Made by a program: the position numbers and the translations under genes. The notes beneath the pieces were generated by a model, which was not told the DNA's origin, did not search any database, and was given only the letters and a program-made list of their open reading frames with translations. Below, one piece after another: positions 13,081-25,176 of a stretch of 64,000 nt of DNA. The DNA is taken from contig NC_062213.1 of the NCBI RefSeq assembly GCF_902686445.1, positions 38,824,741 to 38,888,740 of the forward strand, given 5' to 3'. The stretch is from Sciurus carolinensis (Eukaryota > Chordata > Mammalia > Rodentia > Sciuridae). Position 1 is the first letter of the stretch, and each line of letters opens with the position of its first letter.

Positions 13081-14268
13081 AGTATAGAATCCAGCTGAAC
13101 CCACTCTGGTTTCTAATAAAGATGGAAACCCATGCCTCCACTGGAGAGAATATAGCCAAAAATTCTACATGGAACAACTCTTTGAGAAAAAGTAAAGGGT
13201 AACAAGTAGGCTGGGGAAGAAGAATAGAATTCCAAATATCACCAAAATGGTATTTTTCATTTATACTCCCATCACTCCTCGCCTGGATCAATGGTGGCTC
13301 GAAATTCAGAGGTGTGCACTATGTGCATATAGAGTAACTATGAGGGGAAAATGTCTACTTTTGACTTCAGAGATTGTGCAGAGAACTCTTAATGCGTAGA
13401 GGAACTATGGAAATTCTCCATTTTTTCTTCTTTCTTTTCCTTATTCTTTCTCAGGCCCCTGAATAGAAGAGAATTTTTTGTATTCATTTTATGAGATCAT
13501 CATTACTAATAGCGAATCTAAGATAATTTAAGAAAACTATACACATATATCCCTCAAAATCAGAGACATAAAAATCCTTAACATATTTAGGAAATCAAAT
13601 CCAGCAAGATATAAAAGCAGCAATATATCACAGCCAAGCAAGATTTATCTTGGGACTATAAGATTGGTTGAACCAGTGTAACGATATTAACAGCTTCAGG
13701 GGGAGAGGAGATATCTCTTGATGTAGCAAAAGATACTTGAAAAATCCAATATCCACTCATTGTTAGAACTCCTGGAAAACTATCAATATAGGGGCACTTT
13801 CTTAACCTAAAAGAGGTCATATATGACGAACCTACAACTAATATTATAAATGTGAGAAACTGAATGCTTTCCCCTAAGATCAAAAAGAAGGCAAGGAGTT
13901 CCATTCCCAGTGATCATATTCAATATAATACTGAAAATCATAGCCAGTGAAATAAGGCAAGAAAAGAAATGAAAAGCATACAGACAGGAAAGGATGAAGT
14001 AAAACAATGCTTATTTGCAGATGACATCATTTTATATGTAAAAAATCAACAGGAATCTACAGAAAATTTTGGTAGAAGCTAATGAGGGACTCTGATTAGG
14101 TTTTACAGTATAAGGTGTCAGCATGCAAACACCAACTGAGTTTCTATATACTAACAATGTGTAGATGGAATAAAAAGCTTAAAATATAGCATTTACAATA
14201 GCTCCAAATAAAAGGAATATTTAAGTATAAACATGATAAAACACATAAAGAATCTATAGATCAGTCAA

Positions 14269-14460
14269 ATACAATGGTATGACCTATAATCCCAGCAACT
14301 CGGGAGGCTGAGATAGGAAAATCTCAAGTTCAAGGCCAGCTTCAGCAACAGCAATGAGGCACTAAGCAACTCCGTGAGACCCTGTCTCAAAATAAAGAAT
14401 ACAAAGGGTTGGGGATGTGGCTACCAGTTAAGCATCCCTATGTTAAATCCCCAAAAATTT
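14269..14460 (+). mobile_element. B1-dID SINE nested in L1
   Basis: The B1 part has cctataatcccagcaactcg and gagaccctgtctcaaaat. The decayed ID part has gggttggggatgtggct. It separates two parts of the L1 fragment. Confidence 0.85.
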
Positions 14461-14497
14461 GTATGCTGAAAACTACAATATTGAAAAAAAACCAATT

Positions 14498-14581
14498 AGA
14501 GGCTGGGAAACCTCAACAATAGAAAGCATACTTAGCATAAACAAAGTCCTGGGTCCAACTAAATACTAATAAATAAATAAC
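14498..14581 (+). mobile_element. Decayed ID SINE
   Basis: The sequence runs gaggctgggaaacctcaaca, then aagtcctgggtccaacta, then an (aaat)n tail. It is diverged from the ID consensus. Confidence 0.55.
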
Positions 14582-15661
14582 AAAATTAACATAATAGATG
14601 GATGAATCATATACAGAACATGTTCATGTACTGGAAAATTCAACATAATAAGGATACCAGCACTGAGAAAGGTGACATATGCCTGTTAGCCAAGCAACTT
14701 AGGAAAAATGTTTATTAAGCATTAGGTTTTATTTCATGAATTTGAACAGTGAATTCTAATGTTAACCTTCTGTGGTACTGGTTTTTGAATGACCCTTTCT
14801 CAGACCAGTTAAGTAATAGAAAGGTTGCTTCTTTAAGCACTTTAGTCACTTGATTTACCTTTTTTGTGGGGTCATGTCAAAACATGTATCAAACCTTTTA
14901 ATCTTGGATGATCTTAAATCTGGGATTATAAATAAAATTTCTCAACCACTGAGCAGTAACTGATGAAAGTTTTTATAAAGTCAAAAATCTATATATATAG
15001 CTATATGTGGTCTAAGGTGTTACCTTTTAATAAGAAACAAAATTGTTACTTAAAACATTTAGATGATTAAACTTTTCAAGTCTTTTATATATGCTCATGC
15101 ATAGTGCAACATCCATATAAGGCCCTCCAGTGGCCCAGAGTACATCAGCCCTACCCCACTAGAGTGAGAGGGCTGAGCCAGTCCTGTTTGGGCATGTTGG
15201 ACAGGACGATAAGCCAAGTGTGGGAAAAGCAGAGCTGAAAAGAGGCTATACTATAATAATGGAGCTTCCTTTCCAAAGTGCCCACTGAAAGACAGGAACC
15301 CCACACAAGAATGAGAAGCACCACGAATGAAGCAACACCCTTTGTTGGTATATAAAATACACTAACATATATCCTTTACCAGAAATCATGAAGTCAATGT
15401 CACACTTGGTAGTTCACCAAATTTATATCGATAATTGTAGTATCCTAGAATAATACATTTTCACCTCCTAGCCATGTACACAATGAATTATTGCCCTCAT
15501 TGTGAATACTTTCAGTCTCAAAATGACAGGAAGATTATTTTTAGAAATGGCAAACTTATGCAACAAAAATTTGGCATTTTTAAACATAAAAATAAAAATC
15601 AAGCAGACCACTTTTCTGGTCTTCCTTTATACTTTAAAAAATTAATGAAACAGTGGATGAT

Positions 15662-15895
15662 GACACATAATGGGGGGAGGGGGCAAGAATGAAGGAAGGA
15701 GGGACTGTATAGAGGGAAAAGAGGGGTGGGAGGGGTGGGGGGATGGGTAAAAATAACAGAATGAATCAAACAACATTACCCTGTGTAGATGTATGATTAC
15801 ACAAATGGTATGCCTTTACTCCATGTACAGAGAATCAACATGTATCCTATTTGTTTACAATAAAAATAAATTTAAAAAAATAGTTAAAAAGTTAA
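15662..15895 (+). mobile_element. L1 3' end (3' UTR plus A-tail), copy 1 of 3
   Basis: A polypurine/G-rich tract is followed by aatgaatcaaacaacattac, tacacaaatggtatgccttt, tcctatttgtttacaataaa and an A-rich tail. The same unit occurs reversed at 33334-33530 with clear target duplications, so it is a discrete retrotransposed L1 3' end. Confidence 0.8.
15722..15748 (+). other. Potential G-quadruplex in L1 3' UTR
   Basis: The base pattern is G4-T-G3-A-G4-T-G6-AT-G3. More than four G-runs of at least three, with 1-2-nt loops, predict a stable G-quadruplex. L1 3' UTRs are known to carry such tracts. Confidence 0.7.
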
Positions 15896-15907
15896 AAAAA
15901 AAGTCAA

Positions 15908-16147
15908 GTGTCAAATGTTTTCTCTCAAATGTGGAAGTTAGAGCAAAATAAGTAAAACCAAAGAGGCGGGGGGAATACCACAAAACTAGAAGCGGGAGGT
16001 CAGTAGAGTAGAAAGAGGAGTTTGAGGAGGGGGAAGGAGGGACAGGAAAAGGGAGGAAGTGCAGAATGAAATAGACCAAATTACACTATATATACATATG
16101 AATATACCAGTGACTTCTACCTTCATGTGTATCAATAAAGCACCTCT
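15908..16147 (+). mobile_element. L1 3' end, copy 2 of 3
   Basis: The stretch has ttttctctcaaatgtggaag, then a purine tract, then aatgaaatagaccaaattac and atcaataaagcacctctt. It is the same layout as the copy at 48320-48600. Confidence 0.65.
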
Positions 16148-16154
16148 TAAAAAT

Positions 16155-16290
16155 TAAGTAGAAGGAAGAAGGGAAGAGGGGAAAGAAGGAGGAGGAGCAA
16201 AGAGGAAGCACTGGGGATGGAATGAATCCCACTATTATGTATAACTATAATGCAGTAATAAAAACATTTTTAAAAATTGATGAAACATAG
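16155..16290 (+). mobile_element. L1 3' end, copy 3 of 3 (short)
   Basis: A purine tract is followed by ggggatggaatgaatcccac, then tatgtataactataatgca and an A-rich tail. The orientation is the same as the two preceding copies. Confidence 0.55.
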
Positions 16291-18579
16291 TAACCTCATC
16301 ATTAAGATAAAAACATTAAAGAAACAAACTAAAAAGTTTTTTCAACAGAGACACAGAGTTATGCAGAATAATATTTTTAAAGAACTGGGCATAGATTGTT
16401 AATGTGAGTTTCATTCCAATTTTACCAGATTCTTGAGTTTAAGAATTTCAATTTTTTTTCATAATCCTCATTGAACTTTAATAAATGGATTAGTTTCAAA
16501 GGTTTAGATTTTAGGAATATGCAGTAATAGAGAATCTCCCAGCTGAGTCATCTACTTCTCTGCCAGCTCTAATTCCTCACCATTTCTGGAACATATTCTG
16601 TATCTTTAAATTACCAAGTAAACCATGTCTGTCAATTATTAGATTCTAATTACCCTTCAAAACTTTCTGAACAGCTATCAGGAAACAGAATGATGGAAAG
16701 ACTATGGAGTTAAAAGGCAATTAGACAAATACAAATAAATTACAGTTATTTTTTGCTCCCATCACCCAAGAAGGTGACTTAATAGTGAGAGGAAAAGAAT
16801 CATATTGCAATAATGAAATCAGAGAGGGAATTCAAGCCCCAGACGTGATTCCCCTAAGTTTATGTTAATGCACACCTTGTGGGGGACCAAACATCAACTG
16901 GAAAAGTTTCCTGAAGACTGTTCCAGCTATTTTCTCATTTAAAATGTTCCAACTTTACTTGACCCATTAGTCATCATATTACTTACATTTATGATGTATT
17001 ATGAAATCTATTACCAAAAACCCAATGGGTTCAATATGGCTTGTTATACTCAAATCATAACATTTATGAAAGAAAACTCCTTTGTTAAAGTGTTTCTTCC
17101 TTTGGAATTTTATTTGCAAGAGACAATTTATTTATTTATTTTTAGACAAGTATGGCTTACTAGGAAAGCACTCAGTGCACATGTGGGGGGCTATGTACAG
17201 ACACAAGAGTGGTAGCACTTTTATTCCCCATCTCAGAGAGGTAAATACAAAACACAGAACCAATCTATAATCTAACTTGACTTGATAGTTTATAATAACT
17301 TTAATAAAAACATTTATATTACTAGGTCATAGTACATTTTTATAAACTTATCAACTCAAATTCATATTTTTGTTACGGTATCCCAGTAAAGGTATTCATG
17401 ATGACAGTGGACACTGGAGACAGTATTCACCTGGAAAGCTGCCCAAGACAATGAGATCAATGTGTTTGTGTTGAAAGTGTGACATGTAAAGACCTCAGTG
17501 GCAGCAGACCTGAGTGCTTTAATTAAAAATGGTATATTAAATGGAAATGGCAGATGATATCCTATGTCCTGTGAGGAGGCTCAGATACCTGAGTCAGATG
17601 GCAGTGATCATGGTGCTTATCAATGGGTCTGGGTATCATCACTATTAGAAGTATTACTCAGGCACACATGTTCATGAGCAAGAACTGACTTTCTGACTTC
17701 ATTATTTCCCCCCAAAAAATACCATATAAAATTATGATTACAGAGTAATTGCACTGGTTTTCTAAAATGAATGTATTGAACTGGAGTTGGATGAGCTTCT
17801 CTCCTCTATTGAGCAAACCATACAATGCTAAATACATCCCACGCTCCAGTAATACTGGCCAATTTTTTGGTGCCTTTGTCTTTGTTCTGCTGTTCTCAAT
17901 GGTGGCAAATACTCATCTTTAGAGACAATAGGTATAACTTGTGGAAAGAGTCAAATGTTGAGATAAGTTTAATGAAAATTATATTAATAACCTGCTCAAG
18001 GAAAAAGGAGAGATTACAGAGAAATTGGGGTGAATGGAAATAAAAGAGAAAAGGATACCAAAGGAAATGCAACTTATACTAAAACTAATACCACAGAATT
18101 AAGGTAGACAGAGAAAAAGGGAGCAAAGATTCAGACTAAGGAGCCAATAAGATTAAAGACAAAGAGATGGCAACTTACAGAGGACACCACTGCAAGAGAT
18201 GAGACAATCTGAGCATCATTAAAAATAATGAGTTTAATACCAAACAAAATCAATTAATTGGCCATCATTAGGATATGCTAGAAAACTCACTTATGAAAAT
18301 GGGTAAGAAAGTGAAAAATTAAGGATTTATCCTGCCTTTTCATATGAACAATAGTACTGAGTAGCCAAACTGTAGGTAAGGGAATGTTTTTCTTTAAAAA
18401 ATATGGCAGCTAATATATAAAAAAGGAATGCTAGAAATAGAATATTGCTGTTTATAGCTTCCAATGAATTCAGGCACTGAATATCACAAAAATAGAGACC
18501 TTCAGACATTAGGTACTTCCTGATAGAATAAAACAAAATCTCATACAAAAAATAAACCTGAATCAGATTAAGCCAAATG

Positions 18580-19215
18580 TCAATTTAGATGTAGGAAATA
18601 TGGAGAAGGAAAGGGGTACCAAGGCAGGGGCTGAGAAGTTTTTGACTAGATAGACTGAGGGAAGTGGGCAGTCAAGATTCATATGAATGTGGTAGGAGAG
18701 GCTAATCTAGTGAGGATGGAGGAGATGGAATTATGAAGTAAAAGGAGACTCTGAAGTTGGGATTACTGGTAATCATAATGAGGACGTAATCAGGGCATAT
18801 GCCTACACCTGGGAGATATTAAGCATAATGGAGGACCATTTCAAAGGAAAAACCAAAAGAGAAAGACAACAGTACAACTGTCAGAAGACACGATTGGAAT
18901 GACACGCTGTCACAGTTTTAAAGAAGGCAGAACACTATACTAAGGGATGGAGAGAGGAGAGAAAAAAATGGTCTAATCTGATGTGATTAACACATTATTA
19001 ACTAAACATATCTACTAGGTAGATGGAGAAAGAGCCTTGGAGTTGAATCATAAGTCAAAACTAAAGCTAGGCATTTGGAAGTTCTTAGCATAAAAGAGAT
19101 GGCTGAAGCTCTTGTACAGATAAGAATAGAAGGCTCAGGGCTGTGTCCTTCAGAAAGCACAGGGTTAGTGAGTTAGGGGAAAAAGAGCTGAAGCAAGCAG
19201 AAGTTGGGAGAAGCC
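18580..19215 (+). repeat. Ancient unclassified dispersed repeat
   Basis: Phrases such as cacctgggagatattaagca and ggcatttggaagttcttagc resemble a widespread ancient mammalian repeat whose name I cannot give with confidence. Confidence 0.25.
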
Positions 19216-19696
19216 AGATGTATTTCTTTTTTCTCTTTAACCTTAGCCTACTCCATATTCCTAGAAAGATATTCCCCAATCATCCTCATTCTCTTCTGTA
19301 GAAGAAGAAATGCTGACAGAATTAGGCTCCACAAAGAAATAAATAAATCTAAAACACTGCCACTCCCCTGACTCCTTTATCTAATCTTGCCACACCTATG
19401 ACCAATATCTGCAATTCCTAAGGTCCTACTACTTAGCCAAGTAGCAGAGAGGTATAGCATCCCAGAGGTACCACTGTCAGCAAGATCTGGAAAGAAGATT
19501 TAAGTCTCTTCATTTTATTATGAGGGAAAGTAATGGCATACTGATTCTATGGTAGAAAATCTGATATTAAAATCAGGTTGTTTTCTGAGAAAATAAAAGT
19601 TTATTTACAAAATCATTTTATTTAAAATCATTCATTTTTCTCATTTCTTCTAATATACAAGTTATAGTTGAAAAACTAAGGTCAAAATAATGGTTT

Positions 19697-19816
19697 TTGT
19701 ATTCTAAATTCTTGATCCATTCCCTATTTGATATCCTAACATCTAGTTTGCTGTTTAATTTGTATTCTAAATTCTTGATCCATTTATTTGACATTCTAAC
19801 ATCCAGTTTGCTGTTT
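19697..19816. repeat. Imperfect tandem duplication, about 60 bp x 2
   Basis: Copy 1 (19697-19756) and copy 2 (19760-19816) both start ttgtattctaaattcttgat and end agtttgctgttt. They differ by a few substitutions and a small deletion. Confidence 0.9.
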
Positions 19817-20990
19817 TGTTTTGATAAATCATGGGAGAATGAACTATGATAATATAATGCTCAAAACTGGAACCCATATAGTTCAGGAAATGTAAGCCAA
19901 GGTTCTTATGATTTTATTAATTACTTTGCATTTCTTAAATGTAGAAGATAGCTGGATCATATGGCTATAAAACTGAATTAACCTAGAGGCAGGACTCCAG
20001 TGATTGAAGTACAGGCCTTAGTTCTAGTTCTGGAAAGAGAAAGGGGCAAAGGATTAAACATCAGGGTAACAGTAAGAGATATAAGTTAATTAAAATTAGC
20101 TTAAGATCTTTTCTTTCAATTTGAATCCTCTTGCCTTTTAAAAAAATCACATTATTCTTCATTTTCTTCTCCAGAAAATGTCAAGAGACTATTTAGCTCA
20201 CCTTCTTCAGGTATGTTAATCCCTCTGAATCAGTTCTATTTAAGATACATCTGAATTAATCCCCACCGAGTAATGAATTTAGTAATAACAAAACATAAAA
20301 GAAAGAGTTCACCAAGAGAAGTAAAAGTATTTCAAAATACAAGGTTAGGGGTAAATAACCTAAAGGTTCCACTTTATATTCAGATAAATCTATTTGAAAG
20401 ATGTATTTCCATATTTAAGAAGTCTTTTAAAATTAAAGAGGCTGTGGAAATAAAATATTTTGGATGTTTAGAAATTTTTTAAAGTAGAAATTAAAAACAC
20501 TGTAACCTATAAAACAATAAATTAACCAATAAAATATAAGTAAAGAATATTCAAAATAGGATTACAGTCAGTTAAAGTCAAACAGATTTTTAAACAAAAA
20601 CCAAATACAACTAGAGAGGAAACCAATCCGAAGATAATATAAAATTAGAAAACTACACAGGTAATTCAATGAACAAATTAAACAGGATGAGACTAAACAA
20701 GTGATTGTACTAAGAGAAAAACACATCAGTGGTTATGCTTTTCAACTATAGACACTTCGTATATTAAACTAAAAGAAATGTGAAATTTCATTCATAAATT
20801 GGTACTTGATAAACTCATGGTAATTAAATTATATGATAAATGAGGCATGCTAATCATGAATTTATAATAAAACAGAAATGACTTGGGAATGTTGGTCCTA
20901 ATTTGGCAGTTCTGTTCCCTGCTGTCATTACAATGTCATTTCATGGCTATAACGACAATGCCTCAAATTTTTTTGTGCCAAAGAACTATG

Positions 20991-21019
20991 AAAAAACAAA
21001 ACAAAACAAAACAAAAAAC
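20991..21019. repeat. (AAAAC)n simple repeat
   Basis: Repeated aaaac units are visible directly. Confidence 0.9.
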
Positions 21020-21289
21020 CCAAGAAGCTCAAATGTTTTCGTAAATGACCCTGAGTTAATTAGAAAAATCTGCACCCTTACCAGTTATTCATCTCACGTG
21101 TCAGCTCTCATTAAATTAGAAAAAAAAATAATTTCAAAGTTAAGAAATCCTATGGTTAAAACTTTTAAACTGGGATCAAGTGGGCACATTCCTACATTTC
21201 TGTATGATGTCATACCAAACACTTCACAGCTGAATTTGAATTTGCAAGAGTATGAATGACTTATCAATATAAGAAGTATCTGATCTAAC

Positions 21290-21745
21290 ACTGATTTTTT
21301 TCTCTGTAGGCTAACTGTGCTGGGAACAGGTGGCCCTGCTTTCAATTATGGAGGGTTAGCATGCCAGTGTGAGGCCTGGATTAGTTCACCTTCTCACGGG
21401 GAATTTTCCTCGGTTGGGAATGGATTTATTATGGCTTCACACATGGAATAGAGCTCATGTCAGCTGAGGGCAGTGACACATCATATGATTCAAATTAACC
21501 TGCTGTGGACTGTTCCGCAGGGCTTAGATTGTGTATTAAAATGACGACATTTTAAAAACAGCTTGAAAGAAACCAGGATTGCTGAACTGAAAAGGTTCCA
21601 ATTTGTTCCAACTAATCTATCACCTGCTGGAGATATTATTCTAGTGGGTTTCTGGTAGCTGCTGTTTTCCAGGTTTCTCCAAGCCACTGACCTTGCTAAT
21701 GGGTACAATTGTTGCCTCTGAAGGAAAGACATGGGGGTTTGGGAG
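21290..21745. other. Repeat-free block, candidate conserved noncoding element
   Basis: No repeat is recognised, the local G/C content looks higher than in the surroundings, and no coding frame is convincing. It lies deep in the intron between exons B and C. This is inferred only from the absence of repeat decay. Confidence 0.25.
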
Positions 21746-22850
21746 CTTTGAAGGAGTTTTTGATATAGAAGTTTGGACCTACCATTTGCCTAAGATGATA
21801 TTACATGAACAAAGGAAATAAAGGAATACTCACTAATTCTGAATTATGTTTCCAAACACAAATGCTAAAGAACAGAATTTGTATCACCTTGTTTGGAAAA
21901 AATAATCCCTAAAAAATGAATCTGAAAGGCTAACTTCCAGAATTGTTCACACTTTTTGTTTGAAGAAAATGTAAGGTGATGCAGTTATAGTCAGTATTTC
22001 CTCTACCTTTCAGGGTCATCACTTTTATTGTTACCATAACCTAAATTTAAAAGTAAGACAGAACAGATTTAGCAGTAAGACATTCTCTGGAATGATACTT
22101 AAATAGATAGGCATACAGATTAAAAACCTAATGGTAGAAAATATTTCTAAGGCTAACAATGACAATTTTACATTAAAAATTACAAGTATTATTTGTAATG
22201 CCTTTATTTGTGATTTTTAAAAATGTTCCAAGGGAAGGGGACAGTATTGGGGAGTATTATAAAGTTTGTTCTCTCAGTCTCAGCATAAATCATATTCTCT
22301 TACTTAAAGTCTGGAAAACAGAAAATTTTTTTGAGTTGCCTGAAATTAATAAAATGATAAACTCATATGGCAAAAATGTTTTAATGTGTCTTGTTATGTC
22401 CATTTAATTAATCTTACTATTTGCTCTAGCTTTTTGATTTTTAAATTACAGAGTAACATTCTTGCTATGTAGTGAGAGAGTGCATTCTGTGGAATAACAC
22501 CTACTTATCTGCTCTGACAAATTGTTTACAGTAAGAAAATTTTTGTCTAAGACAGTAAATTTTGGAGTTCAAGGATGTTAGATTAGTGTTTTAGAAGAAA
22601 TCCCAAAGAGCTGATATATTATTCAAACTAATCTTTCCTTAAATACAAAGAAAATATAAATACTTTTGGTTAAAATGTTTTAGATGTGAAGAACTTAAAT
22701 CACTCATTGTACATTATGTTCAATTTTTGACAACAAAAGTACCATGTTTAAGACAACTTCTTTCTTTGTATCATTCCTCTCTCCTGTATCCCCAAATTTC
22801 TGGAGTTTGGTGCTCAAAGACTGTGACTGATGCTCTTGAGAAAATGTAAT

Positions 22851-22882
22851 TTGTGTGCGTGTGTGTGTGTGTATGTGTGTGT
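22851..22882. repeat. (TG)n microsatellite, interrupted
   Basis: TG dinucleotides are interrupted by CG and TA steps. Confidence 0.95.
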
Positions 22883-22944
22883 AATATTTTAAAAAGAATT
22901 TTAATAAGAGTCACATAAAATCTTGCTACAAAAAGTATAGTCCC

Positions 22945-23095
22945 CAGATCAATATCACTCACTTCACCTGAGAGCTTGTTAGAAACATAGACTTTCAAGC
23001 CCTACCTTCTAGAACCATTAGATCACCATTTCCATTTTTAACAAATTCCTCAGAGATGCTTCATATGCAGACTCAAGTTTGAGAAGCACTGCTGT
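22945..23095 (+). mobile_element. MER5-like hAT element, diverged
   Basis: The stretch has cacctgagagcttgttagaa, tcaagccctaccttctaga and the terminal gtttgagaagcactgc, consistent with a MER5-family element. Confidence 0.5.
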
Positions 23096-24414
23096 AAAAT
23101 AACTATTTCAATTCAATAACTTAAAAGTGTGAATCTCCAAATATAGTATCATCATTATTAAAAGGACACGAAATAAAATATGGTGTATATCTACTTCCCA
23201 GCTGTGAAAAGTATCCTAAGAAACACAAAAGTATAATTACTTTAAAAATCACATTTCTGCTACTTAGTCATATTAAATGATAAAATTAAAATGTATAATT
23301 TTTCATTATATATAGGCATTTCTTCTAAAACTAAGTTTTTTGGTTGCATTTGAAAATATGGTGCTATCTACCCTCAACTTGCAGACTCCATCCCTTTTAC
23401 AAACAAATCAAACAAATGTAAACTACAAGTGAACTTTTTAGCCAAACTGAAAGACTGCCTGAAAACAAATGAAACCTGCAACTAAAACTGAGAAATAAGA
23501 AGTAAATCCAAGTTTCCCTTCCTTTCCTCTATGATCTAATGACACGTTCTTACCCTAAAACTGTTCAGTCTTTGACACATGAACCACTCTGAAACCAAGA
23601 AATGTTCTGCAATTGACAATATAAAAGAAAACTGAATCATAGTTTCAATGGCAGTTTTTTTTTCTTTCTTCTTAGTGATACATAAAATGTTTTTTCTTAC
23701 AATTGATGATGGTTCAGTTTCAATGAAATGTGGTACTTCACACTTCATACTTACTGACTGAGTGCTAGGAACCACTCTTCCAATCCACTTACCACCTCAC
23801 CCCACAGGCTTCTTCCAACACTCTGAAGACACCCTTGCAGTGCTTAATCAGTTTCTTACTTTCCTTCTATTCTTTAAAACCATGTCTAGATATTTATCAT
23901 GAAGCAATTCTTTATAGCAGCACTGGTGATATGTGCTTAATCAGAAGTGGGGCCCAATGAAAGGGTCAGTGCCGGTGGTTTTAGGCTCTGCACAGTCCAG
24001 ATATCATGACTGACCGCCTTCTGTGTGGTACACAGTAAGTGCACTGTTAGGCCATGAAACACACACTCAACAAGGTCCACACGTGGATATTTTTCTTCAT
24101 CCAAATCCATGCCTTACAGAGCTGTTGCTGGAGTCTTAAGAGAGTGTAACATCATTGTTCGAAATTCCTATTGAAATTCCTAATGAGGAAACTAATATTC
24201 CTTTGATGGCTAACATATTCTGAAGTACTATAAATATAATGAAAGCAAAATGAAAATACAGGAATTCTGTTAATAAAAATAAATGATACTACACTGAGGG
24301 GAATACTAATAGAAGACGAGGAGGAATGTAAGATGAAAAGAACAGAAAAAGAAAAAGAGCAGGGCAAGGATAAGGAGAAAAAGAAGAAAAATCTCTAATT
24401 ATGTTAAAATTAGT

Positions 24415-24600
24415 GTGGGACAGATGTTCAGAATAGTGTTTGGAGTTATAAAGGCCTAGATTTTTGAATGGCTCTTCTATTGCTGGCATTTTACGTCACT
24501 TTCCTTAGTGGTAGCTTCCTTATTCAGAAAATAGGGATAATTGTAGTACCTACTCCTGGGTCTTTATGGGTGTGTAAAGCACACTTTGATATCTTTAGCT
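24415..24600 (+). repeat. MIR SINE fragment
   Basis: The MIR 3' half is visible: gcttccttattcagaaaata, ggataattgtagtacctact and tgtgtaaagcaca. Confidence 0.6.
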
Positions 24601-24860
24601 GTCTAAAACTGAGTAATACGTCTCAAGCACTCTGTTAAACATCTTAAGTAAGTAGACCCAACTAATTAATCTACATATGCTATCTTAGTAATGTATATCA
24701 TATATCCCATCCATCTATCCATTCACTTTTTTCTCTTTAAATACAGGTAAGAAAACCGAGGCACAGAAGATAACAGCAATTGCTTAAGATTACACAACTA
24801 ATTAATAGAAAAAGCAGAAATAAAATATCAAGTCTTTAGCTTCCAGTCAATTATTCCTTA
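24600..24860 (-). repeat. MIR SINE fragment, inverted relative to the preceding one
   Basis: The reverse MIR core is visible: aaaaccgaggcacagaag followed by gattacacaactaatta. It lies tail to tail with the plus-strand MIR at 24415-24600. Confidence 0.5.
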
Positions 24861-25038
24861 ATCAAAAAACATTTGTCAGACTTTTTTATATCTCTAGAAT
24901 GGGCAGCCTGAAGGTAGTACCCTTCTGGAAAACAAATCAACCACTCATTTTTGGCAGGGAATGTCAAAATTATTATATGCATGTTAGTATAGTCACATGG
25001 AAAAAAATGGAGACCCTTTTGAATTAAGAGTTTCTTAC

Positions 25039-25176
25039 CTGGTCCATTAAGAAAGTCTTTAATCTGCAGCGTTACAAGGGAGGGTGGGATACCACTTTTG
25101 CTGTCTGCTTCTCCAGGTACTGTCTGTAGCCACACAGTGTTGTAATCAAGGGCCTCAGGCAGTGTTTTCCCAGGAT
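25039..25176 (-). CDS. VPS13B: VPS13B internal exon B (138 bp)
   Basis: This second exon in transcript order continues exon A. Its first two bases (AT) complete the split codon G|AT (Asp), giving ...YKCT-D-PGKTLPEALDYNTVWLQ..., and it runs to ...LQIKDFLNGP plus one base. The acceptor is tctattttgtccctctag and the donor is CAG|gtaaga. It enters and leaves in phase 1, so skipping it would keep the frame and remove 46 codons. The phase match to both neighbours is strong support for a real exon even though it is short. It encodes another stretch of the RBG-type rod of VPS13B. No catalytic residues are expected in this part. The 20,002-bp intron before it and the 15,816-bp intron after it hold no other exon that I can recognise. 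Confidence 0.92.

Larger units (their letters stand above)
13490..14690 (+). pseudogene. L1 ORF2 fragment with RT motif, broken
   Basis: This is sense L1 ORF2 sequence. The codons TTT GCA GAT GAC at 14014-14025 encode the Phe-Ala-Asp-Asp reverse-transcriptase signature, followed by ATCATTTTATATGTA as in L1. Upstream, atttatcttgggactataag and aagattggttgaacc match the RT region. Stops and shifts break every frame, and a B1-dID and an ID interrupt it, so it is not functional. Confidence 0.85.
9223..25038 (-). other. VPS13B: VPS13B intron between exons B and C (15,816 bp)
   Basis: The intron has a consensus donor (gtaaga) and a pyrimidine-rich acceptor (ttcacttctctag). It contains L1, L2, LTR-like, MIR and ID/B1 repeats, listed separately. 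I could assign nothing in 9225-10030, 14700-15655, 16300-18575, 19820-20990, 21745-22845 and 23100-24410. Confidence 0.85.

Noticed and set aside
20903..21259. A 118-codon plus-strand open frame
   Set aside because: It crosses an (AAAAC)n repeat, has no recognisable domain, and shows no splice or promoter context; an overlapping frame on the other strand is equally open.
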